Shown here: positions 52,270 through 62,789 of the stretch, one piece after another
Layout: each line of letters begins with the position of its first letter
Position numbering within the stretch: the stretch's first letter is position 1
Source: Halobacillus mangrovi
Lineage (GTDB): Bacteria; Bacillota; Bacilli; Bacillales; Halobacillaceae
Assembly: GCF_002097535.1 (NCBI RefSeq)
Contig: NZ_CP020772.1
Location: 3,450,501 to 3,514,500 of the forward strand
Reading direction: 5' to 3'
Length of the DNA: 64,000 nucleotides
Notes under the pieces: model-generated
What the model saw: only the letters and a program-made list of their open reading frames with translations
What the model was told of the DNA's origin: nothing
The model's database searches: none
Program-made: the position numbers and the translations under genes

Positions 52270-54060
52270 CTATTTAACGGCTTTATACCGTTTTTGATTT
52301 TCAAGATTACGAACTGGATCTCTTCTTTTATTCGTAGCGATAATATAAACAGCCAGCGTTGTAATGATGGCTACAATGATCGTACCAATATTGAAGATTC
52401 CTTTTTCCGCCGTCCAAACAATCGAATACCCGAGCGCCCCTGCAAAGGTGGCATAGTAAACGAATGGAAGCAGCGTTTTTCTTATGATGTTTCCTTCTTG
52501 TCCGACAAGACCTACGACTGCACAAGCAGCAACGACGTTATGCACACAAATCATATTGCCTGCAGCTCCTCCTACGGCTTGAAGGGCAACAATCCAGGTG
52601 GCATCTACTCCCATTTGCGAGCCTACATCGTATTGAAATAGAGAAAACATCATATTACTGACGGTATTACTTCCTGCAATAAAGGCCCCCATGCCTCCTA
52701 CAAAAGAGGAGAATAATGGCCAAAAGTCTCCAGTCAAGGCCGCAACTCCGTTGGCAAGCTCGATCGGCATGCTCTCAAAACCTGCCGTACCCCCTCCTGA
52801 ATTCAGGAAAACCTGAACCATCGGCACTGTAAACACAAGTGCTGCCGAGGCTGGGATCATCGTTTTCCCTGAATGGGCCCAAGCTTTTTTATAGGACTGT
52901 CCATTCATCTGGTGAATAGCAAATGTAAGTAGAGAAACGATGACAAAAATCGTTCCCGGCAGATAAAGCGGTTGGAAGCTCGCCGTTATGTCCGTTCCGA
53001 ATAAAGATGGAAACGTCACATTCCATGACTTAATCCACTCAAGAAACGGCAATGACTTCAGACGTGTCAAAACTAGGAATAAACCAACTAAAATATATGG
53101 TGTCCATGCCCGTACCATAGACATCTTACCGCTTTTGTGCGCAACATCTTTAATCTCAATTTTACCCGTCCAGGATGGGTCCCATTTTGATTGATCATCA
53201 AAATCCCAATACTCCTCTTTAGGCGGCATCAAGAATCCTTTTTTTGCTGCAGGGACAACAATAGCTAGACCAACGAGACCTCCAACCATTGAAGGAAATT
53301 CTGGACCAAGCACATTAGCGACGATAACATAAGGAATAGTCATGGCTAATGCAGCAAATAGAGCGAATTTCCAAACTTTAATTCCTTCACTGAATGATTT
53401 GTTTTTCCCGAAAAACCTAGTCATAAGAGCAACAACGAACAGTGGGACAAGCGTTCCGACAATCGCATGGAGAATGGCGACCCGTCCTCCGACCATTGTA
53501 ACGAGGCTAAGAAAATTATCGGTAATACTTGCATCAGCAGCTAATCCTGTCTGAACCCCGACAAGAATCGGCGTACCTACCGCACCGAATGAAACAGGTG
53601 TACTTTGGATGACCATTCCAGCGACAACAGCGGCCATTGCAGGAAAACCAAGTCCAACAAGTAAAGGAACAGCTACAGCTGCCGGCGTTCCGAATCCAGC
53701 AGATCCTTCTATAAAAGAACCAAACAGCCAGGCTATGATGATCACCTGAATCCTTCTATCTGGAGAGACGCCAACAAATCCTTCTCGGATCGTCTTTAGC
53801 CCGCCACTTTCTTGCAACGTGTTCAATAAAAGTATCGCGCCGAAGATGATATAAAGAAGTGTAGCAGCAACAACCAATCCATTGACTGAGGCAGCAGCGA
53901 CAGTAACTCCAGGTACTTGCCACACAAACAAAGCGAGTAAAACGGCAACTATGTACGAAATCGGCATCGCTTTACTTGCCGGCCACCTGAGACCTACGAG
54001 AAAAACACCTACAGCAGCAATCGGTAAAAGAGATAATAACGCTAAAGTTCCGGTGTTCAT
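52270..54060 (-). CDS. L-lactate/glycolate permease (LctP family)
   Basis: 596 residues, slightly longer than typical LctP (about 550). Many membrane segments. Family-typical stretches are [56 protein letters not shown] and [20 protein letters not shown]. It imports lactate or glycolate with a proton. Next to a three-subunit glycolate oxidase operon, glycolate or another 2-hydroxyacid is the likelier cargo. A perfect cre site lies about 110 bases upstream. Confidence 0.92.
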   Translation of the reverse strand: MNTGTLALLSLLPIAAVGVFLVGLRWPASKAMPISYIVAVLLALFVWQVPGVTVAAASVNGLVVAATLLYIIFGAILLLNTLQESGGLKTIREGFVGVSPDRRIQVIIIAWLFGSFIEGSAGFGTPAAVAVPLLVGLGFPAMAAVVAGMVIQSTPVSFGAVGTPILVGVQTGLAADASITDNFLSLVTMVGGRVAILHAIVGTLVPLFVVALMTRFFGKNKSFSEGIKVWKFALFAALAMTIPYVIVANVLGPEFPSMVGGLVGLAIVVPAAKKGFLMPPKEEYWDFDDQSKWDPSWTGKIEIKDVAHKSGKMSMVRAWTPYILVGLFLVLTRLKSLPFLEWIKSWNVTFPSLFGTDITASFQPLYLPGTIFVIVSLLTFAIHQMNGQSYKKAWAHSGKTMIPASAALVFTVPMVQVFLNSGGGTAGFESMPIELANGVAALTGDFWPLFSSFVGGMGAFIAGSNTVSNMMFSLFQYDVGSQMGVDATWIVALQAVGGAAGNMICVHNVVAACAVVGLVGQEGNIIRKTLLPFVYYATFAGALGYSIVWTAEKGIFNIGTIIVAIITTLAVYIIATNKRRDPVRNLENQKRYKAVK

Positions 54061-54171
54061 GATTCACCCTCCATTGGTTTTTTGTCTAAAGGACACGACC
54101 AATAACCTCTATCCTCCCTGTTTCTTATTAAGAAACATCGCTTCATTTCCACGGTAAAAAAATACGCATGT

Positions 54172-54186
54172 TTGTAAGCGCTTTCT
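54172..54186. promoter_or_regulatory. cre site upstream of the lactate/glycolate permease gene
   Basis: TTGTAAGCGCTTTCT matches WTGNAANCGNWNNCW fully. It implies CcpA-mediated repression of the permease when preferred sugars are present. Confidence 0.75.
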
Positions 54187-54527
54187 ATATCATAAGATCA
54201 TTATAAGATCAGATGACCTTACTTTCAACAATATTCGGAAAATTAAGTAATATTTACTTGTTTCGATAACTATTGATAAAAAACGCATCTCATCCCATCC
54301 GTGATCATGGAGTCCAGGCTTTGCTTTCTTCCCTCCACAGTAAGTCTCCTAGGTGCTTTAAGAAAAAGGGATCTTTTCATTCCACTGTTTCCCTGCTTAT
54401 TACGAGAGTGGCTAAGCGTTGTAACTATTCGTATTCTATGCCAAAGACCCTAACTCCCAAAAATTTTTAGTCTACTAGAATACTGCTCTTAACCTCTTAC
54501 ATAAAGATTTCAGCACTAACGGAGCAA

Positions 54528-54571
54528 AGGTTATCCGGATGAAAACGAGCTGATTATCATACGGATAACCT
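54528..54571 (-). terminator. inverted repeat downstream of the glycolate operon
   Basis: AGGTTATCCG and CGGATAACCT are perfect 10-base arms with a 24-base spacer, 26 bases after the operon end. No strong T run follows, so terminator function is only possible. Confidence 0.45.
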
Positions 54572-54596
54572 ATTATTCCATTAGTACTATGCTCAT

Positions 54597-55373
54597 CTAC
54601 GATTCTACTGAAACCGAGGACTTGATCGTTCGGTTTCTCAACGTACCTATTTCATCAATCTTGCACTCAATCACATCTTGGTTTTTCACAAAGTGTGCCC
54701 CTAAAGGACTTCCTGTCAAGATGACATCACCAGGCTCCAGCGTCATAACTTTTGATAAATAAGATACCATATGGGCAAGCGGCACAATCATCAGGTTCGT
54801 CGGGCTGTTTTGTGTTTCAACACCATTGATATCTGCTTTCACAGAAACCTGAGAAGGATCCAGCTCTGTTTCGATATATGGACCAATAGGCGTGAACGTA
54901 TCGAACGACTTCCCTACGGTCCAATGCCCATCTTCATGGAAAAATTGAGGAGCTGTCACATCGTTTCCAATGGTGTACCCAAAAATATGATCCAGTACAT
55001 CTTCTTCAGCCACGTTGCGGGTTTCTTTGCCAATAACAACCGCCAATTCTGATTCAAACTTCACTTCGCCCACCAAGTCAGGAATGATAATTTCCGCTTC
55101 GGGTCCAATCATAGACGAAGAAGGCTTGAAGAAAAATACGGGGATTTCCGGCAGCTCTTCTGGTCTTTCCTCTGTGCTGCCTACGTAGTTGGCACCGATC
55201 CCGATAATTTTGCTCGGTTCAACTGGTGCTAACAACTGCACTTGCTCGAGCGGAAGCACTTCACCGGAATAACTCCAATCCTCGTATAAATCTCCCTCAA
55301 TCACACTGATATCATCACCTGTTACTACTCCGTAATGGATCTCACCTTTATGTGTAAATCTCGTAAATTTCAT
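54597..55373 (-). CDS. fumarylacetoacetate hydrolase (FAH) family protein
   Basis: 258 residues. FAH-fold motifs are IGIGANYVGS, FFKPSSSMIGPEAEIIIP, the metal-binding VKFESELAVVIGKE, IFGYTIGNDVTAPQF, and ILTGSPLGA. Such enzymes hydrolyse or decarboxylate 2-oxo acids with magnesium (oxaloacetate decarboxylase, acylpyruvase and others). As last gene of the glycolate operon it may handle a downstream oxo acid; the substrate is not readable. Good AGGAGTG ribosome binding site, 21 bases after glcD. Confidence 0.88.
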   Translation of the reverse strand: MKFTRFTHKGEIHYGVVTGDDISVIEGDLYEDWSYSGEVLPLEQVQLLAPVEPSKIIGIGANYVGSTEERPEELPEIPVFFFKPSSSMIGPEAEIIIPDLVGEVKFESELAVVIGKETRNVAEEDVLDHIFGYTIGNDVTAPQFFHEDGHWTVGKSFDTFTPIGPYIETELDPSQVSVKADINGVETQNSPTNLMIVPLAHMVSYLSKVMTLEPGDVILTGSPLGAHFVKNQDVIECKIDEIGTLRNRTIKSSVSVES

Positions 55374-55394
55374 ATTTATTCACTCCTATAATTT

Positions 55395-56861
55395 TTATTT
55401 GACAGCTACGGTGTCTTTTACGATTTTCTTTACGTCCATGCAGCGACTCGGTGTGGGAAATAACTTCCCTTTATTTAGCAAGTCATCAGGGTTAAATACT
55501 TCTCTAATCCTCAACTGTGCTTCCAATTCTTCATCTGAAAAAATGAACCTCATTTCTTCTTTTTTCTCAATGCCAACTCCGTGCTCGCCCGTAATCGAAC
55601 CTCCGACGTCTGCGCAGGCTTTCAAACACGCAGTTCCAGCTTTTAATGCTTTTTCTGTTTCGCCAGGAATACGAGAATCAAATAAGATAAGTGGATGAAG
55701 GTTGCCATCTCCTGCGTGGAAGATGTTTGCAATTCTTAATCCTGATTCCTTACTGATATCGGAGATATTTTTTAGCACTTCCGGCAATGTACTTCGCGGA
55801 ATGACTCCGTCCTGAACGAGGTAGTCCGGTGATATAGCTCCCATCGCTCCGAATCCCGTCTTACGGTTGGCCCACCATCGTCCTCGTTCTTCTTCACTTT
55901 CGGCTACTTTCACTTCTCTTACGTTCCGAGCTTTACATACCTTGAGAATCTGCTCGATCTGCTCCTCAAGTCCTGCAGTGATTCCATCCACTTCGATGAG
56001 CAGGAGTGCCTCTATATCATCAGGGTGACCGACAGGATATGCTCCAGCTTCGACGCCCTCGATGGCTGTCTCGTCCATCATTTCAAGAGCAGCTGGTACA
56101 ATGCCAGCAGATATGATGTCAGAAACGGCGCGGCTGCCATCTTCTACACGGTCAAAATAGGCAAGTACCGTCTGCTTGCCTTCAGGGTTTTTTAAAATTC
56201 TCACCGTAATTTTCGTGACAATTCCCAGCGTCCCTTCAGACCCTGTCAAAAGCCCCATCAGATCATAACCAGGGCTGTCAGGGACTCCATCTTCTGCGAT
56301 TTCTATGACTTCTCCATTCGGCAGTACGACCTCAAGCCCTAAAATGTGGTTCGTTGTAACTCCGTATTTTAAACAGTGGGCTCCTCCAGCATTTTCAGCA
56401 ACGTTGCCCCCGATCGTGCACACATACTGGCTCGAGGGGTCAGGAGCATAATAATACCCTTTGTCTGAGATGGAATTCGTCAGTTTCAAATTGACAAATC
56501 CTGGCTGCACCACCGCCTGACGGTTTTCATAGTCAACACTTAGCAAATGTTTCATTTTCACTAAGCTGATAATGACTTCATTGTTAAGCGGTATCGCTCC
56601 TCCACTCAACCCTGTGCCTGCACCGCGGGCCAGAAAAGGAATATCATTCGCAGCACAATAGCGGACGACTGCTGCCACTTCTTCGGTATTCTTTGGAAAA
56701 ACAACGGCTTTCGGCATCGCCTTATGGACCGTGAAGCCGTCACAATCATAGGATAAGAGATCCCCTTGCTCATGAAGCACCTCTTTTTCCCCTACAATCT
56801 CGATCAGCCGGGCAATGTGCGGATTTTCATACGTTTTCTTTTTCTTAGTCCTTCCAAACAT
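55395..56861 (-). CDS. glcD: glycolate oxidase FAD subunit GlcD
   Basis: 488 residues from the ATG at 56861 (a GTG at 56870 is also in frame and overlaps the glcF stop). FAD-binding type 4 fold: FLARGAGTGLSGGAIPLNNE, YAPDPSSQYVCTIGGNVAEN then AGGAHCLKYGVT, LTGSEGTLGIVTKITVRI. The C-terminal part has FHAGDGNLHPLI and GSITGEHGVGIEKKEEM with catalytic histidines. With GlcE and GlcF it oxidises glycolate to glyoxylate, passing electrons to the membrane chain. Confidence 0.93.
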   Translation of the reverse strand: MFGRTKKKKTYENPHIARLIEIVGEKEVLHEQGDLLSYDCDGFTVHKAMPKAVVFPKNTEEVAAVVRYCAANDIPFLARGAGTGLSGGAIPLNNEVIISLVKMKHLLSVDYENRQAVVQPGFVNLKLTNSISDKGYYYAPDPSSQYVCTIGGNVAENAGGAHCLKYGVTTNHILGLEVVLPNGEVIEIAEDGVPDSPGYDLMGLLTGSEGTLGIVTKITVRILKNPEGKQTVLAYFDRVEDGSRAVSDIISAGIVPAALEMMDETAIEGVEAGAYPVGHPDDIEALLLIEVDGITAGLEEQIEQILKVCKARNVREVKVAESEEERGRWWANRKTGFGAMGAISPDYLVQDGVIPRSTLPEVLKNISDISKESGLRIANIFHAGDGNLHPLILFDSRIPGETEKALKAGTACLKACADVGGSITGEHGVGIEKKEEMRFIFSDEELEAQLRIREVFNPDDLLNKGKLFPTPSRCMDVKKIVKDTVAVK

Positions 56862-56866
56862 TCGTG

Positions 56867-58246
56867 TCACCCTTTCACCGTTGCTGGTTTTTCGTTAGCC
56901 TGCTTGTCTTTTTGATAGGCCCAGTCGAGCAACTGGATCGTGTGAACGATTTCGCTTCGTCTGCCGTATTTTTGTACACCCATCGCCATCTGCAGCATAC
57001 AACCAGGGTTCCCCATTGAGATCATCTCGACATCTTCTGGCACATGCTCCATCTTCCTGTCTAAAACCGCTCCCGCCATTTCAGGGTTAGTTAAATTGTA
57101 GATGCCTGCACTTCCACAACACGTATCTGCATTGGAAAGTTCCGTGTACTCCACTCCCGGTATGTCTTTTAGAAGCTGGCGCGGCTCATGACGTACGCCT
57201 TGTCCATGCGCTAAATGGCAGGCATCATGGTACGTGATCCGCTTATGGATCTCGCTTTTCGGTTTTTCATAACCACTGTCATATAAGTATTTGGATATAT
57301 CTTCAACTTTTCCCGAAAACTCTTCCGCTTTTGCTTTCCATTCCGGATTGTCTTTGAACAATTCCGGGTACTCTTTCAATGCACAGCCACATCCCGCTGC
57401 ATTGACAATGACTTTCTCAGAATCCTTAAAGGCTTCGATATTCTGCTTGGCCAATTTCCTTCCTGTATCTCGATCTCCAGCATGCACATGCAGAGCACCA
57501 CAGCACGTTTGACTTTTAGGAATGACAACTTCATTGTCGTTGTGAGTCAATACATTGATGGTCGACTCATTAATATCACTGAACATGACGTCCATAATAC
57601 ACCCTGTCAGCATTGAAACACGGGCTTTCGGTGTCCCTTTTGCAGGAATGACGTCGATATCTTTATACTTTTTCTGTACAGAAGTCTTTACTTCAGGCAT
57701 GATTGACTCCATCCCAGCGAGATGCGAAGGCATAACCTTTAGGGCCCCCGTTTGACGGATTACTTTTTGAACGCCGCTTTGTTGATAAAATTTAAGCAGT
57801 CCACTGATCGTTTGCATGCGATTTTGATGCGGGAAAAGTCCCTTTAAGAAGAAGTTGCTTACCGCACCTCTCCAACCTTTTAACGGCATTGCTTCACGGA
57901 TCTGCCCCCGTGCTTCCTCAATCAAACCGCCGACATCCACATCTGCCGGGCAAGCCGTTGTACAGGCCCGACAATCAAGGCATTGAAAGACTGGATCGGC
58001 CAACTGCTCATCGAGGCTGAGTTTTCCTTCGGCAACGGATTTTATCAAGTGCACTCGGCCTCTGGGAGAATGTTGTTCCTGCCCCGTTTCCAGATATGTA
58101 GGACAAGCCTCTAAACACATTCCACAGTGAACACAATCCGCCCACTTTTCTTCATCCGGATGATCTTTTTCAAAATAATTGCTTAAACTGGTCGATGAAC
58201 AAGGCAGGCTCGATTTGTTTTCAGACTCTACCATTTCCTTAAGCAA
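56867..58246 (-). CDS. glcF: glycolate oxidase iron-sulfur subunit GlcF
   Basis: 459 residues from a TTG at 58246, seven bases after GGAGGG (an ATG at 58234 is the alternative). Two [4Fe-4S] motifs are CVHCGMCLEACP and CLDCRACTTACP, then two CCG domains with QTCCGALHVHAGD and DTCCGSAGIYNLT. It carries electrons from the flavin subunits. It starts one base after glcE and shares bases with the upstream end of glcD, indicating tight cotranslation. Confidence 0.93.
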   Translation of the reverse strand: MLKEMVESENKSSLPCSSTSLSNYFEKDHPDEEKWADCVHCGMCLEACPTYLETGQEQHSPRGRVHLIKSVAEGKLSLDEQLADPVFQCLDCRACTTACPADVDVGGLIEEARGQIREAMPLKGWRGAVSNFFLKGLFPHQNRMQTISGLLKFYQQSGVQKVIRQTGALKVMPSHLAGMESIMPEVKTSVQKKYKDIDVIPAKGTPKARVSMLTGCIMDVMFSDINESTINVLTHNDNEVVIPKSQTCCGALHVHAGDRDTGRKLAKQNIEAFKDSEKVIVNAAGCGCALKEYPELFKDNPEWKAKAEEFSGKVEDISKYLYDSGYEKPKSEIHKRITYHDACHLAHGQGVRHEPRQLLKDIPGVEYTELSNADTCCGSAGIYNLTNPEMAGAVLDRKMEHVPEDVEMISMGNPGCMLQMAMGVQKYGRRSEIVHTIQLLDWAYQKDKQANEKPATVKG

Positions 58247-58247
58247 T

Positions 58248-59531
58248 TTAAATCCCTCCTATAAACCGTTGATGGTTCAGTGTGTTCCTTGGATCGACTT
58301 TTTGCTTGATGCCTTCAAATAAGAAAAAAGATGATGTTTTTTCTCCCCAGGCGTCGATCTCTTTCCGAAGCTTGTACGGCAAGTGTTTTCCAATGGCGTA
58401 TCCCTTCTTACTCTCGGCTATTTTTCTAAGCACCCGAATCGCTTCCAAAACCTCTGCTTCCTCACCGGCTAACGTATATTGACTGATCCCATGCCCCATG
58501 CCGCCATGAGCTTCGATGGATACGGAGGAGGTGATGGTGCCTGAGTCTTTCATGATCTGAAACACATCCATATTTTTACTGCCAATTTTCAAGATTGCTT
58601 GGATGCTGCCGGTTTGTCCATCTGTGAGACTGTTAGGGGCAAGTGTCGAGAACGTCCGCCAGAACTCCCGCGCTTTATCTTGCCGTATGACTTGAATAAA
58701 TGCACTTTCAGACTTATGGTTTTCCACCCACTCTTCCTGATAACGAACCGATTTTTCTACATCTTCAAAAGCGACCAAAAGCATGTACTCTTCACGCCCG
58801 GTCAATTTTTTTGATAAGTTTGGGTTTACGAGCTCAAGTGACACAGGCTCGATCACAGAATCCTGGATAGCGACAGCCAATGTCTTCAATTCATCCATTT
58901 TTTCTTCAGGAACCGACACTTGAAGGAGGCTTTCATACTTAGGAATCGGTCGAAGCTTCATGGTAATTTCGGTAATGACTCCAAGCGTTCCCATTGCCCC
59001 TATGAAAAGCTTGTTCATGTCATATCCGGCCACGTTTTTGACTACCTTTGCTCCTGTACGGATGATTTCACCGTTCGGGTAAACGACCCTCAACCCGATG
59101 ACTAAATCTCTCGCTGATCCATACTTCAACCTTTTGCAACCGCTTTCATTTGAAGCGATAACTCCACCAATGGTTGCTTGATCAGGCCAATCTGGATCAA
59201 TGGAAACCATTTGATTGTGCTGACGGAGAAAATTTTGAAGCTCTGTAATGGTTGTACCCGCTCTGACCGTCACCGTCATATCACCGACATTATGTTCGAC
59301 TACTCCTTTATAATCACTCAAAGAAAGTGTCCAATCATAAGCTGTTTTCACACCGCCATACCCACGTTTCGTTCCTCCTGATTCAATAGTAAGATTTATA
59401 TTTTCTTCATCTGCCTCACGAACGATTTCTGATATCTCTGCTTCTGTCGTCGGTTTCAAAACCTTCGCACCTTTGTTAGCGAACTTGTCCTTCAAAGAAA
59501 CATCTTGCTCTGATATCCCTTTCATATTCAT
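58248..59531 (-). CDS. glcE: glycolate oxidase FAD-binding subunit GlcE
   Basis: 427 residues, FAD-binding type 4: IESGGTKRGYGG, DPDWPDQATIGGVIASNESG, VKNVAGYDMNKLFIGAMGTL then GVITEITMKLRPIPK. It is like GlcD in its N-terminal half but has a shorter C-terminal half without the GEHGVG motif, as in GlcE. B. subtilis is commonly described with only a two-gene glcD/glcF locus; the three-subunit E. coli-type set here is fuller. First structural gene after the GntR regulator. Confidence 0.9.
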   Translation of the reverse strand: MNMKGISEQDVSLKDKFANKGAKVLKPTTEAEISEIVREADEENINLTIESGGTKRGYGGVKTAYDWTLSLSDYKGVVEHNVGDMTVTVRAGTTITELQNFLRQHNQMVSIDPDWPDQATIGGVIASNESGCKRLKYGSARDLVIGLRVVYPNGEIIRTGAKVVKNVAGYDMNKLFIGAMGTLGVITEITMKLRPIPKYESLLQVSVPEEKMDELKTLAVAIQDSVIEPVSLELVNPNLSKKLTGREEYMLLVAFEDVEKSVRYQEEWVENHKSESAFIQVIRQDKAREFWRTFSTLAPNSLTDGQTGSIQAILKIGSKNMDVFQIMKDSGTITSSVSIEAHGGMGHGISQYTLAGEEAEVLEAIRVLRKIAESKKGYAIGKHLPYKLRKEIDAWGEKTSSFFLFEGIKQKVDPRNTLNHQRFIGGI

Positions 59532-59580
59532 CCATCACACCCTCTTTTGTTTCTTATTGGGATAAAATTTTTTCAAACGA

Positions 59581-60339
59581 TCAGCCGCTGCTCAATGAAT
59601 TTTCTTTATTGTTCTCTCTCATAAGGTTTCGCACATACTCCAAGTGAGCCATCATTTCATCGCAAGATTGCTCCACCTCTTTCGCAGCAACCTTTTCATA
59701 GATTCGCTCATGCTGTCCGATGATTTCTGCAAGAAGTCTAGCATCTGACGAGATTGTCCTATGAAAATCAATCATCGATTTCTTAGTGATTGCTGAAATA
59801 AACTCCATCAGCTGGAACAGGATATGGTTCCCTGATGCACTGGCAATCGCACGGTGAAAGTTATAATCCGCTATTCCCTGATCTTCTTCCTTCGTTTTCA
59901 TTTCTTCGATCGCAAGTTTCATAGCTTCTAACCCTTCGACTGACCGGCATTGGGCGGCCAACTTTACCATACCAGCCTCAAGCATTTCTCTCACTTGAAA
60001 TAAGGCATTGGTGTCTTTCCCATCAGGTAAAAGCAGGTAATGGTTGAGCAGCTTCGTCGGATCAAACTGACAGATATACATTCCTTCCCCATGCCTGATC
60101 TCCACCAGGCCTTTTCCTTTTAACGAAGTCATCGCATCTCTTACAGCCGACCGTCCTACATCAAAAAGATCACAAAGTTCACGAACTGATGGCAGTTTTT
60201 CCCCGGGCTGAAACTTCCCGGAATGAATGAAGGTTTCCATTTGCTCTTCCACAAGTTCGGATACTTTTTTAGGCGAAATCTTTTCTACTTCCAAAACACT
60301 CACCCTTTCGGACATCACATATCTGATAAGTTCCTTCAT
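59581..60339 (-). CDS. FadR-type GntR regulator of the glycolate operon
   Basis: 252 residues to the first ATG, but that ATG lacks a ribosome binding site. AAAGGGTGAG precedes a TTG nearer the first family residues (LEVEKISPKKVSE), so the true protein may be about 15 residues shorter. The winged helix (about 20-95) has FQPGEKLPSVRELCDLFDVG then RSAVRDAMTSLKGKG. The FCD domain follows, with its metal-binding DYNFHRAIASASGN. Its place directly before glcE, 50 bases away, suggests it controls the operon, like GlcC or LutR. Confidence 0.85.
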   Translation of the reverse strand: MKELIRYVMSERVSVLEVEKISPKKVSELVEEQMETFIHSGKFQPGEKLPSVRELCDLFDVGRSAVRDAMTSLKGKGLVEIRHGEGMYICQFDPTKLLNHYLLLPDGKDTNALFQVREMLEAGMVKLAAQCRSVEGLEAMKLAIEEMKTKEEDQGIADYNFHRAIASASGNHILFQLMEFISAITKKSMIDFHRTISSDARLLAEIIGQHERIYEKVAAKEVEQSCDEMMAHLEYVRNLMRENNKENSLSSG

Positions 60340-60365
60340 ACGTTGTACGTTGAAAGTTCATAGAT

Positions 60366-60407
60366 ACAACAGGAGCCACTAACGTACTAGTTAATGGCTC
60401 TTGTTGT
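60366..60407. repeat. 18-bp imperfect inverted repeat between glcB and the GntR gene
   Basis: ACAACAGGAGCCACTAAC and GTTAATGGCTCTTGTTGT pair at 16 of 18 positions around GTACTA. It lies just after the malate synthase stop on the minus strand, but the T run is weak. Terminator and operator roles are both possible. Confidence 0.6.
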
Positions 60408-60415
60408 GTGGGAAT

Positions 60416-62593
60416 TTATTTATTTGCATAGATTTTTGCTTTGGCTTCCCTGCGGCGGCGGTGCAGAATCGGTTCTGTATATCCGCTTGGCTGATCATAT
60501 CCTTTCAAAACGAGGTCACAGGCCGCCTGGAAAGCGACGGACTGATCATAATTCTGAGACATCGGTACATACTCAGGATCATTCGCATTTTGCTCGTCAA
60601 CGACTTTCGCCATACGCTTCAGCGTCTCAAGCACCTGATCTTTCGTTACGATGCCATGATGAAGCCAGTTAGCCATGTGCTGACTGGAAATACGGAGTGT
60701 TGCACGGTCTTCCATTAAATCCACGTTGTTGATATTCGGAACCTTCGAGCATCCTACGCCATGCTCCACCCAGCGGACGACATAGCCGAGAATTCCTTGA
60801 GCATTGTTATCCATCTCTTCCTGGATCTCATCAGGACTCCAGTTCGCATTCTCCACAACGGGGATTTGCAAAATGTCATCTTTCAGATCGCCATGATCTT
60901 TGGACATGTCTGCTTGCACTTTCCCAACATCGATCTGGTGATAGTGAAGCGCATGCAGCGTAGCTGCTGTCGGTGAAGGAACCCAGGCGGTATTGGCTCC
61001 CGCTTTCAACTGTCCATCTTTCGTTGCCAGCATTTCTGCCATCCGATCTGGCATCGCCCACATCCCTTTACCGATCTGAGCTTTACCACGGAAACCACTG
61101 GCCAGACCGACGCGAACGTTTGATTTTTCATAGCCATTCAGCCAGGCCGAACCTTTCATATCGTTCTTACGGATCATTGGTCCGACTTCCATTGAGGTAT
61201 GAATTTCATCTCCGGTACGATCCAGGAACCCTGTGTTAATAAAAGCGACCCGCTCCTTCACTTCATTGATACATGCTTTCAGATTGAGTGTCGTACGACG
61301 TTCTTCGTCCATCACACCGATTTTCAGTGTGTTGCGTTTATAACCCATTAAATCTTCTGTACGGTTGAACAAGTCATTCGCAAAGGAGACTTCTTTGGAT
61401 CCGTGCATCTTCGGTTTTACGATATACACCGAACCTTTAGCTGAATTTTGATAACGGCCATTGTTCAGCACATCATGCTTCCCAAGCAGCCCAGTAATTA
61501 CAGTATCCATGATCCCTTCTGGAATTTCTTCTCCGTTTTCATCTAGAACTGCATCTGTTGTCATCAAATGTCCGACATTACGTGCAAACATAAGAGAACG
61601 ACCAGACAACGTCAATTGCCCGCCCTCCGGAGTCTTGTATGTCCGGTCAGGATTGAGCTCACGTTTGATTTCCTTACCGCCCTTATTGAATGTAACGGAC
61701 AAATCACCTTTCAGAAGCCCTAAATAGTTACGATATACTTCTACCTTGTCGTCCGCATCGACCGCGGTGACAGAATCTTCAAAGTCCATGATCGTTGTAA
61801 CCGCTGATTCCACGAGAATATCTTTCACACCTGCTTTGTCTGTCTTGCCGATTGAATCGTTGTGATCAATTTGAATCTCTAAGTGAAGACCATTATTTTT
61901 CAGCAGTACCCCTTTAGGAGCATCCGGTTGACCGACAAAACCTGCAAGCTGAGTGTCGTCTTTTAAACCTGCTGTTTCTTCATTCTCAAACGTTACGGAC
62001 AAGTGGCCATCAATGATTTGATAAGTCTTCACATCTTTATGGGATCCACTGTCCAAAGGTACATTTTCATCTAGGAACTTTTTCGAATAAGCAATAACTT
62101 TGTCTCCGCGTACAGGGTTGTAATCCCCTTTGATTTCAGCCCCGCCTTCCTCACTAATCGCATCAGTTCCGTACAAGGCATCATACAAACTGCCCCAGCG
62201 TGCATTGGCTGCATTGATCGCATAACGGGCATTATTAACCGGAACAACAAGCTGAGGCCCCGCCTGCACGGCAATTTCATCGTCAACGTTCTCCGTCGAT
62301 ACTTCAAAATCTTCCACTTCCGGTTCAATATAGTTCAATTCTTTTAAAAAGGATTTATAAGCATCCGCATCGCCCTTAGAGTTTTGCTTATGCCACTCGT
62401 GAATTTTATTTTGAATCTCCTCACGTTTTTGCAATAACGCTTTGTTTTCCGGAGCAAGATTATGAACGATCGCTTCTAAGCCTGACCAGAAATCATCACT
62501 CGAAACTCCGCTTTCTGGAATTGCTTCTTTGTTGATGAACTCATACAGGACAGGTGCAACCTGAAGTTTGCCAACCGTTACGTAGTCTTTCAC
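60416..62593 (-). CDS. glcB: malate synthase G
   Basis: 725 residues from a GTG at 62593 behind AAGGAGG, the length of isoform G (about 720) rather than the shorter A form. Conserved stretches include [77 protein letters not shown] (active-site region), [20 protein letters not shown] and [20 protein letters not shown]. It joins glyoxylate and acetyl-CoA to malate, so it is the step after glycolate oxidase. Here it is transcribed just before the regulator-glcEFD operon and divergently from a LysR gene. Confidence 0.96.
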   Translation of the reverse strand: MKDYVTVGKLQVAPVLYEFINKEAIPESGVSSDDFWSGLEAIVHNLAPENKALLQKREEIQNKIHEWHKQNSKGDADAYKSFLKELNYIEPEVEDFEVSTENVDDEIAVQAGPQLVVPVNNARYAINAANARWGSLYDALYGTDAISEEGGAEIKGDYNPVRGDKVIAYSKKFLDENVPLDSGSHKDVKTYQIIDGHLSVTFENEETAGLKDDTQLAGFVGQPDAPKGVLLKNNGLHLEIQIDHNDSIGKTDKAGVKDILVESAVTTIMDFEDSVTAVDADDKVEVYRNYLGLLKGDLSVTFNKGGKEIKRELNPDRTYKTPEGGQLTLSGRSLMFARNVGHLMTTDAVLDENGEEIPEGIMDTVITGLLGKHDVLNNGRYQNSAKGSVYIVKPKMHGSKEVSFANDLFNRTEDLMGYKRNTLKIGVMDEERRTTLNLKACINEVKERVAFINTGFLDRTGDEIHTSMEVGPMIRKNDMKGSAWLNGYEKSNVRVGLASGFRGKAQIGKGMWAMPDRMAEMLATKDGQLKAGANTAWVPSPTAATLHALHYHQIDVGKVQADMSKDHGDLKDDILQIPVVENANWSPDEIQEEMDNNAQGILGYVVRWVEHGVGCSKVPNINNVDLMEDRATLRISSQHMANWLHHGIVTKDQVLETLKRMAKVVDEQNANDPEYVPMSQNYDQSVAFQAACDLVLKGYDQPSGYTEPILHRRRREAKAKIYANK

Positions 62594-62615
62594 AGTTCAT
62601 TCCTCCTTCATTGAT

Positions 62616-62630
62616 ATAAAACGCTTTCAT
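62616..62630. promoter_or_regulatory. near-consensus cre upstream of glcB
   Basis: On the minus strand ATGAAAGCGTTTTAT matches WTGNAANCGNWNNCW except for A instead of C near the end. It lies about 23 bases upstream of the glcB start. Confidence 0.5.
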
Positions 62631-62789
62631 AAATTGTCACATTATTCTATCTATTCGTCGTTATTTATCATATAATAAAAATTACCATATCGAAAATATA
62701 TATTTGGAATTCATATTATTCCATTTAGTTATAACTGAGTTGATCGTTGAGAGATAGCTATTTGGCCAGAAAAAGGGGAGAGATTCTTT

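Larger units (their letters stand above)
54061..54596. other. intergenic between permease and FAH-family genes
   Basis: About 535 bases without a gene. It holds the promoter side of the permease gene with a consensus cre (54172-54186) and, at the far end, an inverted repeat downstream of the glycolate operon. The middle (about 54260-54520) shows nothing recognisable. Confidence 0.6.
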